Shown one piece after another: positions 9,386-22,619 of a stretch of 64,000 nt of DNA (within the stretch, counting starts at the first letter, position 1; the number at the start of each line of letters is the position of its first letter). The notes beneath the pieces are model-generated. The model was not told where the DNA came from and searched no databases. It was given only the letters and a program-made list of their open reading frames with translations. A program made the translations under genes and the position numbers. Source of the DNA: Lactarius indigo (Eukaryota; Basidiomycota; Agaricomycetes; Russulales; Russulaceae); the NCBI GenBank assembly GCA_025766275.1, contig JAFKAC010000026.1:682001-746000 (forward strand), written 5' to 3'.

Positions 9386-12300
9386 TCACTCGTTCGTTTG
9401 CTCGGATAGTAATTTGACGATCTCCGTGTATCCTCGCAATTTGGCTTCGTCCGCTTCGTCCGACGGAGTCTTGCCGTCGTTGCCGCGCGCATTCACACTC
9501 CCGCCGTGCTTCAATAGTAATCGCACGACTTCCAGATGTCCTTGCAAGGCTGCATCGTGCAACGGGACCCGGCCTTGCTCATCGCGCGCGTTGACCTCGG
9601 CATTGTACTCAAGAAGTATCTCGGCGACCTCGAGACTTCCATTGGACGCTGCAAAGTGCAGTGCAGTCGATCGATCTTCCGCCTGGGCTTCGAGGTCCAC
9701 GCCACGGTCGAGTAGCCACCGCACAACATCAAGGAAACCGACGACCGATGCGCGATGCAGTGGAGTTTCGTCGTAGTAGCCCCGGATATCCAGATCGGCG
9801 CCATTCTCCAGTAGCAACCATACAATCTCGACGTCCCTTCCGCGAAGTGCTGCGTGCAAGGGAGTCCCGTAGCGACCACCCTTGGCGTTGACGTCCTGCG
9901 GGCGCTTCGAAAGCACGTGTTCTACCAGGGCCAGGTTCCCAATCAGTACGGCGTAATATAAGGGGGACCCTTTTGGTTGTCCTGGGCTTTTCCCGGTCAT
10001 CGAGGGCCCATCAACGTTGTGGAGCCAGACCCATGCAGCGAAATGTGGCTTGTCTGCGTCAAGCAGTTCGCCGATCCCATCCTTCGCGTGCGACAAAACA
10101 TTCTCGAACTTGACGTGGTCGGACCAGTGCTCTGCTGCGTATTGGGCCAGGGGAAATCCCGTGATGCTGTCGCGGTCAACTTGCTCATCAAGTCGGAGGA
10201 GGACACCTAGAGACGCTTGCGCTAGAATCGTGTGCGCAGACTCAAGTCGAATATGGAATCGCGACTCCTCTCCGACACAACTTGCAAGCCGATTTGATGT
10301 AAGGAACTCTTTCACCGAGAAGTGCGAGAACTGAACCACCCGCGAACCACCATCCATGACGACGGTCACCAAACTGGAGCATGCTGATAGCACCGCCTCT
10401 TCGTTATCTTCCCACCGCCAATCCGCGTTCAACTTCGGGCCGCCACGCGCGTTGAAGTCGATGGCCAGAACTTCTGCAAGTTCTTCGACTCGAAGTGGAC
10501 GAACGGCCACGGTCAGGCATTGCAGTAGACGATAGGCGTGATCTCTGTTAGCCCGGCTGATCTCCCTTAGAATCCGTTCGTATGTCTCGTCCAGGGACTC
10601 GGGTAATTGCTCGAGGATGTTGAGGACGCTGGATGGGAAGCAGTGACGTAATATCTCCAATTGACAGAATACCCATCGGAACCTGCGCCGAATCTTTGTT
10701 CAGCGAGCACGACAACGGAGTAGCAACGGGCTTACATTCCATCAGCCTTGGTTGAGAGTCTTTCGACGACCAGGTCCCTTTCCTCCGCTCTCCATCGACG
10801 CATCCTCGAGTCCGAGTAAACAACCGAGCTAACAAAGTTTGCGATATCCGCGTTCTGTCCGCTTTCGTTGTGAAGTGAGATCTGGTGGGCTGCCAGTGGC
10901 TGGAGAGCATTACGGATGTCGATCTCGGGTCGACTCGTGATACACAGATGCAAGTTCGAAAGTTTCAACTCGACGAGATCCTTGACAAGTCGCAGGACCT
11001 TTTCGCGAGGTGATGGCACCCCTGATGTGTTGACGCATTCATCAACGGCATCTAAGATGAGGTAGATTGGAGTTTGTCCGAGGGCTACGAGCATGGTCTT
11101 GAGGCATTGCGCGAGTGCGTTGTCATTTGGCTGTACTGATCCCCGACGGTGCGCAGAGTACAAGTCACGAAGAATGTCGCAGTAAGCGTCGGACTGATCG
11201 GAAAGCTGGATGAGAAGAGAGCAGAGCAGAGCGCGGGAGTCCTGCTTTGCGGTGTCCTTGAAGTCAAAATAGAAGTAGGCCATCGACGCGAACCCGGCAT
11301 TGCAGATGTCTTCTATATCTCGGATGATCACGGAGCTAGACGAAATCACAGCTTGAGACCGACTGTAGACGCAATTCGTCATGAAGAAACGAACCTGAGA
11401 ATACTTTTGCCTGAGCCCGCTAAGGGACAGGAAGGTGTTAGTATGAATTCGGTCGGAGAGCAAGGGACGTACGTTTTCCATGAACCCACAACAGGCAGCC
11501 ATCAGCCCTCCAACGGTTGAAGGCGTCACCTCGAGTGAGCCATGTTGCGGTACCCTCGTGGTGGGCTCCGCAGGCGGTGTTGTAATTGATGGACGGATCG
11601 GGGGGGGAGATCCAGTTTCGGAGGTCACATCGAAGCTGGTTGCCTGTTAAGTATGTGAGCGACGGCGGCTAAGAACAGCGGGCGCTGGGGAGATCACTGA
11701 CGGCTCATATCGTCTACGGTGTTCACGATCTGTTGTATTGCTGCACTTCTTTGCTTCCCTTCTAAGCAAGCCAAAGTATGAGAACGTCGCGTAGAATAGA
11801 TAAGCAGAATCACAAACCATCGAGGATTAGCTTGACATCGTCGTTGATGACTGCCACCCTATGATCGACTTGTTTCACTCCGTCATTGACTGCCTGCACA
11901 TTTTGGTCAACGCGTTGGACCCCCTCCCCGACGCCCTGGACTCTCTCATCGACACCCTGGACTCTTCCATCGACGCCCTGGACTCTTTCGTTGACGCCCT
12001 GGACTCTTTCATCGACACCCTGGATTCTTTCGTCGACGCCTTGGACCCTCTTGTCAACACCATGCACCCTCTCATCGATGCCATGTACCCTCCCGTCGAC
12101 GCCCCGGACTCTTTCGTCGACGTCTTGGACTCGTTCACCGACGCCTTGAACTCTTTCGTCGACGCCCTGGACCCTTTCGTCGACACACTCCACCTTCCCG
12201 TCGACGTCTTGCACCCCCTTCTTGACACCCTCCACCTGGAAACCAACGCCCATCACCTTGTCGTCCATACTATGCGTCAACCTCAGGACTTCTGCGGTCG

Positions 12301-13088
12301 CCATCCGCGCCTCATCTTGTGTCAATCTGTCCAGTTTCTGCAGCGCGTCCTCGATATCTCGTCTTCCAACTAACTTTTTGAAGAATTTCTCTGAATAAAA
12401 TCTAAGGAGATAGATCAGAGAATAACTGGAGAATAACGCACTCGCTCTCCCTTGTCTGATTTCCTTGGTCGCTATCGCGAAGATAGACAACACCTCCACC
12501 ATGATCTTTACTATAACATCCGTCATTGCTGCTGTCTGCGGAACTTCGGTGTAGGCCTCAAGTCGTTTGAAAAAGTTCTCTATGCGCTCGAAGATGTCGA
12601 TGAGAATGTCGTGGCTGGCAGAAACATCCTTGGATGCCTGAATGATCGGGCTGTCACAAGGGTCTGCAAGGTGTGCTAAACGGAGATACCCACCAAGAGC
12701 AAGACTCCAATTCCAGCAAATATCACCTTGGCGGGCGAGAACACCTGTAAAACTAAGGTGAGAGCGCAAATCTAGAACAAAGCATTCTTCCGACACTCAC
12801 CAAACCAACGCCCTCACCGAGTGTAGCGGAGAACGCGTAAAGCACGTTTACCGTCGGATTAAGCCACTTTGTTAACCTCTCGTCATCTCTCCGAGACTGC
12901 TCAAACTCCTCAACCTGGGCTTTAAGTACGGCGAGAATTGCATCGGGAGTGTCGCAGGTCTTGAGCCAGGCGGCTAAGGGATGAGATGTGATGTCGTGCC
13001 CCGTTTGCTTTTTGTAGGCCTTGAAGGCAGTTTTGAAGATAGCGTCGAAGTTGGAGGAAGAGGTGGTTGGGAGTGGGGACTGAGACAT
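9386..13088 (-). CDS. NLR A: Goodbye - heptad linker - NACHT - ankyrin protein
   Basis: A STAND NTPase of the fungal NLR class, 1086 residues in nine exons that I could join in frame with GT-AG introns: 13088-12801, 12744-12694, 12637-12442, 12390-11818, 11761-11702, 11643-11473, 11419-11395, 11335-10736 and 10682-9386. Domains: Goodbye domain about 1-180, with a hydrophobic 17-residue segment at 97-113; 21 heptads at 220-366; NACHT about 440-620, with Walker A GKPGSGKS at 445-452, Walker B LILDAVDE at 547-554 and CITSRPE near 590; the winged-helix-like stretch typical of the family (PLRVEELAEVLA) near 720; ankyrin repeats about 895-1080, five to six in number. The start MSQSPLPTT is shared by the paralogs. 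Family members are proposed non-self sensors that trigger cell death; the ligand is unknown. Confidence 0.9.
11828..12268 (-). repeat. 21-bp coding minisatellite (21 heptads), NLR A
   Basis: Twenty-one tandem 21-bp units encode variants of VDERVQG between the Goodbye and NACHT domains. Valine or isoleucine recurs at positions 1 and 5 of each seven, with charged residues between, which suggests an extended amphipathic or coiled-coil spacer. The opposite strand is also open across the whole repeat (11861-12373), which is a by-product of the periodicity. Confidence 0.93.
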
Positions 13089-13119
13089 GGCGTAACGGTA
13101 TGGCGTCGATTTGGGTTGG

Positions 13120-13500
13120 GAGGCAAGTAGATAACCTGTGACGGCAATTAAATGGATAGAGCGGAGGCAGGACGAGGGACAGCCGCACAGCCTCGTGTAC
13201 TGCAAATATTTGAGTGATCTGGATAAGGATGATAGACGCGCTACCGACGTGATAAGGATAGACGCGGCAACTTGGTGACGACATAGCGGATGCAGCGTCT
13301 AGTGAAGGGAAAGTTGACGGAAGAAAAGACTGTGGCCGATGACAATGGCTCGGGGCTCATACTAGTTGTTGGTTACCTAGCACAGTCTAAGGTACGGCAC
13401 GACAAGACCCAAATAGCATATGACTAACCAACGCGCTCATCTATAGATTATTTTTTCTTGTGTACGATACGTAGTACTATAATATGGTTATGCTAGTGTC
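13120..13500 (-). promoter_or_regulatory. Shared 5' flank of NLR genes A, B, C and E
   Basis: Upstream of the start codon lies a block that recurs before NLR B (about 21,985-22,350), C (29,780-30,200) and E (42,680-42,960). The best-kept part, on the plus strand, reads gataaggatgatagacgcg (13,225-13,243), roughly 140 bp before the ATG, followed further out by a tgtacgatacgtag block. It should contain the promoter, but I see no unambiguous TATA box and no experimentally known site. Confidence 0.5.
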
Positions 13501-13599
13501 CGATTTCCGGAACGATCTCGATACAAAGTTACCCCCACGCCCAAGATAGAGTATGGCTCAAGTTTTAATTGCGTGTGTCTAGCGCTATCGCTCAGAGCA

Positions 13600-14960
13600 A
13601 TGCGTTTGTTGAGTTTGGAACATGCAAACTCTATTTCCCAATCACGAAGCACAGCACGTCCAAAAGTTGATACAAATTGGGATTCCGAGCCACATAGTAA
13701 CCTATGGAACACATAGTAAACCGATGTCGGAGTAGAGAGGCAATACCTTTGATGTGCCTCACAAGATCCCACGAATAGCAGAGTATCCACAGTGTTGCAG
13801 CCCGTGTTCGAGCCAACTGTGATGTCATAGAGGGTCACGGCACCATTGTCGTACAGCCGGGAGTTGAGGAAGCTGGGGGGTGGGTAGCCGTCAAGCAGCG
13901 AGATTGTGCGAACGATGATCTCGTTTCCAGTCATCTGAGTGGTCACGGATAGTCGAGGAGGTGGAGAGATGCACAGGAGCCGCTTATGTTAGACATGACT
14001 ACCTCAATGCTATGATGAAGTTCCGGCATCTGATAGCGTGCGCGCCGATGCCGGGGGTGCCGCAGCTCATATCGCTACACGAATCACAGAGTACAAATAG
14101 GTCAGCTCAGGTCATGGAGGCAGGCATACTCGTCGAGGCTTTGATACCTGTTGCATAGGTTCCGGATGAAGGGAGGCACGGCCTGCACCTGGTATCTCGC
14201 GTGCTGATAGTATTATGAAAAAATGCCGCCGGAAAGTCTCGCCGCAATCTCCAGCTCGTAGCTGGTTGTCCCGTCGAGAGAAGTAACCCTGGGACGTGCG
14301 AAATGGTGGTGAGATGGTGGGTGACCTGTACGCGAGCTTCTAAGGCTCTTCCAAGCTAATTAAAAATGCCATACTTACAAGTTATAGACTATATAGACAC
14401 AAACTGGACAGGCCATCGTCGGCCACATGGCCCCCTTTTCCGACGACGAAGTCAATGTTCGCGAGGACTGATCCTGCATGCGCCGAGCTGCTCGAACAGT
14501 TTACATACATACCTTGCATATTCTATTTTTGCAGCTTGCCCATACGACATGCTAATGAAACCCGAGTGGCAGATGATGTATCTAAAGTGAGGAACCAGGC
14601 ATCCATCCCCGACGGCCTGTGGTGGGTGCCACGGAAGATGTGCGGGGTCGGATAGTACGTACACCAAGATGGGGCTCGGAAGAGATGGGTCTGATCTGCG
14701 CATCCCCGTCGTAAACTCGTAGGATGGTGAGGGGACCATCGGTGAGGTCTCTGAGCATGAGCTTAACCACGGGCCCGTCGCAGCGAGCGCATAGAAGAAT
14801 GTGTTGTATGGCCAGCGCACGAACATCGCAGAGGGGTTACTGTCATCACTCATCGTGGTCACGGGCTCTCTCGATGCAGGCCCGGAATTTGCAGCCCTCT
14901 GCAGCCTGTTGGAATGCTTGCGCGGTGTCGCCCACTACATAGGGGGAGAGGCTGATATGA
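13600..14960 (-). pseudogene. Sedolisin-type peptidase pseudogene, unit B
   Basis: Best-preserved piece is the C-terminal end at 13,800-13,930, which reads VRTISLLDGYPPPSFLNSRL and then YDITVGSNTGCNT in one frame, closely matching the sedolisin C-terminus. Upstream, near 14,450-14,600, a stretch reading GFISMSYGQAAKIEYARYVC matches the family's PQVxTxSYGxxE region, followed by FEQLGA. The intervening region is shifted and partly lost. It sits in the same place relative to the E3 remnant as in unit A. Confidence 0.75.
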
Positions 14961-15529
14961 GGTGTCAAAGAGAGCGTTTGCTGGGTCATGGACGCGTCAT
15001 CGAGAGTCGATGTGTTACCACAATGCGCCAGTGAGACGGACGAAGGACGAAGGCCGTGGTATCGAAGCGAGGGTGGTATCTGGGTGCGGAGCAACAAGTT
15101 CAGCTACATTACAGCATCTACACAAGAGCACTTATGTGCTCTTCAGATCTTAGATCCAAACTACTAGGTGCTGTGCTAGCTCGTGATTTATTGATCACGA
15201 GAGCCAAGGGACGCACCAACTGCACTGTAATTGCATCTGAAGCATGACCTGAATTGTCCACGTCACATAGAAGTTAGAATCCAGAATCCGTTTGTTATAC
15301 CAGGGTTCGAGGAATTAGATCGGCTTTTACGCAGGGAGTGATTCAGAGGTCTCAGCCCACGGTTCAGGAACCAACTCAGTGATTTGGCGAGCACGTACAG
15401 TGGCGGAGGGCTGGACACTGCTCTTTACGGAGAGAGAGATCGTGCCAGAGTCAATAAGTACAATATTATGTAATGTAGAAACAACTTCTACAGGGTTCGG
15501 ACCTTGCCAGTGGTTCAGACCAGTCTATA

Positions 15530-17360
<1,831 letters not shown>

Positions 17361-17364
17361 TCTT

Positions 17365-18250
17365 CTGGCAGTGCGATCCACTTCTAGAGTGAGAGCAATG
17401 GTCAGTCTGTGTGAGAGGACTGCCGGGGTGCATCGCGTGCATACATATAAATCACATTTCCTCCGTCGGGTGTTTCACTACCCTGTATCTGGGGCACCTA
17501 CGACACGAGGGCCATCTACACACAGCCTGAGCCAATACTAATCCCCACTTTACCTTTTTTTGCCTGTGGTACGTTACTTGCGGTCATGTGATTACTGGCC
17601 AGTTCAAGGGCCGGTTTATCTTGGTTCAGTGCCATTGTTACAGTGTCGCTTTCCGAGTTGTCTCCCATAGATCTTATATTTCACCTCGCCATCTCTGGAC
17701 CTTCTCGTCTGAGTGACAAAACTGACGTTTACTGCGTTTTCCTGGTGCTTATTTAGATGCCAAATGTTGTGTCAAAACGTGAGAGAACGTTTGAAAAGCC
17801 TATGCTTCTACTGTACAAGTCATTTTCATGCGCCGAGGATACTCCAGGATCATCGAGACATCCACGATAAGGTGGACAGGTGTCTTGAGTGTCTTTCATT
17901 TGTTGGAATTTGGTGAGTTCACGCGCGAGTTGTCTCGGCGTGGGATACTGCCCGCATCGGTGTCCGGCATCACCTGCACCTCATGTGCGGGTGTTCGCAT
18001 GTGTGATCGTGTCGTCCATAGCGACTGTGATAAGGGACAATCCCTCAATCTTCTACTTAGTTGAGATGTTGTTCGTGTTCGTTTCTAACGGAGGGCGGAT
18101 GCCCGTCTTCATTATTTCACATGTATGTAGACACATTATGCTACAGTCCTTACGATGTGTTTAAGAACGCTTCATGCGCTCCTGACACCCCAGTCGTTAA
18201 CTGGGTGTGCCGGCCCGCTGCATTTCATCATCATCTCCTAGACTACTACA
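17365..18250. other. Unit-B-specific insertions beside the E3 remnant
   Basis: Relative to units A and C, about 480 bp (17,365-17,843) and about 330 bp (17,915-18,250) are inserted on either side of a short shared stretch, atcatcgagacatccacgat. I see no coding domain, terminal repeats or poly(A) in either. The shared 3' flank of the NLR resumes near 18,250. Confidence 0.5.
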
Positions 18251-18466
18251 TGTCACACACCGTAGCAACACATAATCCGGCTTCGTGGATCCGCAGACTC
18301 CATAGCCTGTTTCGAAGAGATAAGGCTCTGTTCATGGATCAATGGTATTGATTCATCGCATTCTCGATTCGAGCACCATCACCACATAATACAACTAGCG
18401 TACTACGATAAAACGGTCGGATAAGAAAGATGGTGTCACCGAAAAATATAGCCTTGCAGATACCCA

Positions 18467-21400
18467 TCACTCGTTCATTCGCTCCGATAGTAGTTCGACG
18501 ATCTCTGTGTATTCATTTTCTTTGGCCTCGTCCAACGGAGTCATTCCATCGTTGCCGCGTGCGTTCACGTTCCCACCGTGCTTCAATAATAATTGCACGA
18601 CTTTCAGATGTCCATTGAAGGCTGCATTGTGCAACGGAACCCGGTCAAGGTCATCGCGCGCATTGACTTCGGCATTGTGTTCAAGAAGTATCTCGGCAAC
18701 CTCGAGACACCCATTGACTGCTGCAAGGTGCAGTGCGGTCGAATGATTGCCCAGCTGGGCTTCCAGGTCTACGCCACGGTCGAGTAGCCACCGCACGACA
18801 TCAGGCAAACCGGTTTCCGATGCACGATGTAGGGGGGTTTCGTCGTAGTCATCCTGGATATTCAGATCGGTGCCATGCTCCAGTAGCAACCATACAATCT
18901 CAACGTCCATTTTAGTGAATGCTGCCTGCCAGGGAGTCCCGTAGGAACCGCCCTTAGTATTCACATGCTGCGGATGCTTTGAAAGCACGTGTTCGACCAG
19001 AGCCCGGTTTCCAATCCGTACGGCGTAATATAAGGGGGGTGCCTTTGGTTGTGCCGGGCTTTTCCCCGACATCGAGGGCCCATCAATGTTGTGGAGCCAG
19101 ATCCATGTAGCGAAATGCGGCTTGTCTGCGTCGAGCAGTTCGTCGATAGCATCCTTCGCGTGCGACAAAACATTCTCGGACGTCACGTGGTCGGACCAGT
19201 GCTCTGCTGCGTATTGGGCCAGGGGAAATCCCGTGATGCTGTCGCGGTCAACTCGCTCATCGAGCCGGAGGAGGACACCTAGAGACGCTTGCGCTAGAAT
19301 CGTGTGCGCAGACTCAAGTCGAATATGGAATCGCGACTCCTCTCCGACACAACTTGCAAGCCGATTTGATGTCAGGAACTCTTTCACCGAGAAGTGCGAG
19401 AACTGAACCACCCGCGAACCACCATCCATGACGACGGTCACCAAACTGGAGCATGCTGATAGCACCGCTTCTTCGTTGTCTTCCCACCGCCAATCTGCGT
19501 TCAACTTCGGGCCGCCGCGCGCATTGAAGTCGATGGCCAGAACTTCTGCAAGTTCTTCGACTCGAAGTGGACGAACAGCGACGGTCAGGCATTGCAGTAG
19601 ACGATATGCATGATCTATGTTCGCTCGGCTGATTTCCCTTAGAATCCGCTCGTATGTCTCGTCCAGGGATTTGGGTAATTCGTCCAGGATGTTGAGTACG
19701 CTCGATGGGAAACAGTGGCGTAATATCTCCAATTGACAAAATACCCATCGGAACCTGCGCCGAATCAATCTTCAGCGAGCACGACAACGGAGTAGCGATG
19801 GGCTTACATTCCATCAGCCTTGGTTGAAAGTCTTTCGACGACCAGGTCCCTTTCCTCCGCTCTCCATCGACGCATCCTCGAGTCCGAGTGAACAACCGAG
19901 TTGACATAGCTCGCGATATCCGCGTTCTGTCCGCTTTCATCATGAAGTGATATCCGGTGGGCTGCCAGTGGCTGGAGAGCATTACGGATGTCGATCTCGG
20001 GTCGACTCGTGATACACATATGCAAGTTCGAAAGTTTCAACCCGACGAGATCCTTGACAAGTCGCAGGACCTTTTCGCGAGGTGATAGCACCCCTGATGT
20101 GTTGACACATTCGTCGACCGCGTCCAAGATGAGGTAGATTGGTGTTTGTCCAAGTGCTACGAGCATGGTCTTGAGGCACTGCGCAAGTGCGTCCTCATTT
20201 GGCTGTACTGATCCCTGACGATGAGCGGAGTACAAGTCATGAAGAATGTCGCAGTATACATCGGACTGATGAGAGAGCTGGATGAGAAGAGAGCAGAGCA
20301 GAGCACGGGAATCCTGCTTTGAGGTGTCCTTGAAGTCAAAATAGAAGTAGGCCATCGATGCGAACCCAGCTTTGCAGACGTCTTCTATATCTCGGATGAT
20401 CACGGAGCTGGACGAAATCAAAAACTTGAGCGCAAATATAGACGCAATTCGTCAGGGAGAAACGAACCTAAGAATACTTTTTCCCGAGCCCGCTAAGGGA
20501 CAACAGGAAGGTGTTAGTATGAATTCGGTCGGAGAGCAATGGACGTACGTTTTCCATGAACCCACAACAGGCAGCCATCAGCCCTCCAACGGTTGAAGGC
20601 GTCACCTCGAGTGAGCCATGCTGCGGTACCCTCGTAATGGGCACCGCAAGCAGTGTTGTAATTGATGGATGGATCGGGGGGAGAGATCCAGTTTCGGAGT
20701 TCACGTCGAAGCTGGTTACCTGTGAAGTACGTGAGCAGCCGCGGCTAATGTCAGTATGTAAATCACTGACGGTTCATATCGTCTACGGTATTCATGATCC
20801 GTTGCATTGCTGCGGTTCTTTCCTTCCCTCCTAGGAAAGCCGAAGTATGAGGATGGTGCGTAGATCATATACGCACGGAATGACACACCGTCAACGATTA
20901 GCTTCACGACACCTTGGACCCTTCCGTCGACACCTTGGACCCTTTCGTCGATACCTTGGACCCTTTCGTCAACACTTTGGACCCTCTCGTAAACACCTTG
21001 GACCCTCTCGTCGACCCCATGGACCACCTCGTCGACGCCCTGCACTCTTTCGTCAACACCCCGGACCCTTTCGTCGACACCCTCCACCTTCCCGTTGACG
21101 TCTTGCACCCCCTTGCCGACGCCCTTCACCTCGTAATCCACACTATGCGTCAGCCTCAGGAGTTCCGCAGTCGCCATTCGGGCTTCTTCTTGCGTCAATT
21201 TGTCGAGTCTCTCCAACGCGTCCTCAATATCTCGTCTTCCAACAAGCTTTTTGAAGAATTTCTCTGAATAAAGTCTAATGATAATAAATCGGTGTATAAT
21301 TGGAGAATAACGTACTCGCTCTCCCTTGTCTGATCTCCTTGGTAGCTATCGCGAAAATAGACAGCACCTCGACCATAATCATCACCACAATGTCTGTCAT

Positions 21401-21957
21401 AGCTGTCGTCTGTGGAACTTCTGTGTAGGCTTCGAGCCGTTTGAAGAAGTTCTCGATGCGCTCGAAGATGTCGATGAGAACATCGTGGCTGGCAGCAACA
21501 TCCTTGGACGCCTGATCGAGCTGTCACGATTGTCCATAGGGTGAAGTCGACGAAATACTCACCAAGAGCAAAACTCCAATTCCGGCAAAGATCACCTTGG
21601 CGGGAGAGAAAACCTAGAACATGAGAGTGAGCGCGCAGATTTGGGACAAGGCAGCCTCCAGATAGTCACCAAACCAACGCCCTCACCGAGCGTAGCGGAG
21701 AACGCGTAAAGCACGTTCACGGTCGGATTAAGCCACTTTGTCAACCTCTCATCATCCCGCCGAGACTGATCGAACTCCTCGACCTGGGCTCTAAGCACGA
21801 TGAGAATTGCATCGGGAGAGTTGCAAGTCTTGAGCTGGGTGGCTAAGGGGTGAGAGGTGATGTCTTGTCCTGTTCGCTTTTTGTAGGCTTTGACGGCAGT
21901 TTGGAAGATAGAGTCGAAGTTGGAGGAAGAGGTGGTTGGGAGAGGGGACTGAGACAT
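18467..21957 (-). CDS. NLR B: Goodbye - heptad linker - NACHT - ankyrin protein
   Basis: Paralog of NLR A with the same nine-exon plan; about 1010 residues. Exon 1 is 21,957-21,670, the hydrophobic exon 21,613-21,563, and the Walker A micro-exon 20,492-20,468. The Goodbye domain starts MSQSPLPTTSSSNF. The linker has 11 heptads, ten fewer than A. The NACHT reading SVIIRDIEDV, LILDAVDECV and CITSRPEID is intact in 20,421-19,804. The last exon runs from 19,754 and encodes the PLRVEELAEVLA region and five to six ankyrin repeats ending LLSERMNE. The stretch around 19,280-19,480 is almost identical to A, while the ankyrin part differs, giving a mosaic pattern. I found no disabling change. Confidence 0.88.
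20911..21141 (-). repeat. 21-bp coding minisatellite (11 heptads), NLR B
   Basis: Eleven 21-bp units encode VDERVQG-like heptads, including a run of near-identical units in the middle. The array starts at the same codon as in NLR A (40 residues after the exon junction), so the length difference is pure unit gain or loss. Confidence 0.9.
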
Positions 21958-22619
21958 GGTGTAGCCGTATGTCGATTTGGGCTGAGAGGAGAGGAGAGAC
22001 GACCGGATGACCTGTGACTGTGATTAAATGGAGAGAGCTGAGGCAGGACGCGGACGAGGCACAGCCTCGTGTACTGCAAAATATTCGGGTGATCTGGATA
22101 AGGATGATAGACGCGCTACCGACGTGATAACAATAAATACGGCAACTTGATGGCATCGTGGTGGATGCGGTGTGGATAGGGAAATAGTTCGAGTTGAAAG
22201 AAGTAAGGACTGTCGTCGACGGCAATGACTCGGGGCTCATACTAGCCGTCGGATACCTGGCATATGTACAACATGACAAGGCCCAAATAATATGGGACTA
22301 ACCAAAGGGCTGGTCTATAATTAATTTTTCCTGTGTGCGATATGTAGCACTACAACACGGTTATACCGGCGTCCAATGTCCGGAACAATCTCAATACGAG
22401 ACACCTTAGGGATCGGTTGTGGCTCAAGTTAACGGGGCTTTCACCCCCATATTTCTTGCGCTATCACCTTGAGCAATGCGTTTGTTGAGTTTGGAGTATG
22501 TAAGTATATAAGCTCTTCCTCAATTGTGAAGGACGGTAGTATGTTCAAAAGTCGGTCCAAGTCGGGCATCCCAAGACTCGAAACCTATCGAGCCCAGAGA
22601 AAGCCAACGTCTAAAATGT

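Larger units (their letters stand above)
5695..13500. repeat. Segmental repeat unit A (sedolisin - E3 - NLR)
   Basis: The same succession of sequences recurs three times: here, at about 13.5-22.3 kb (unit B, more divergent) and at about 22.4-30.2 kb (unit C, very close to A). Within each copy the order is a sedolisin remnant on the minus strand, an E3 remnant on the plus strand, an NLR on the minus strand and the NLR 5' flank. The left edge of A lies just beyond the LINE tail, so the LINE marks the array boundary. Confidence 0.85.

Noticed and set aside
11085..11300. Minus-strand frames in other phases within NACHT exons, and the frame reading SLSGLRQKYSQ across the Walker A region
   Set aside because: The unspliced reading hides the P-loop; splicing out two introns gives GKPGSGKS in frame, so the read-through protein is not the product.
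11861..12373. 170-residue plus-strand frame rich in LDSFVDA/LDPLVD repeats, repeated identically at 28,525-29,037
   Set aside because: It is the antisense of the NLR heptad minisatellite; the 21-bp period keeps all frames open. No start context or domain.
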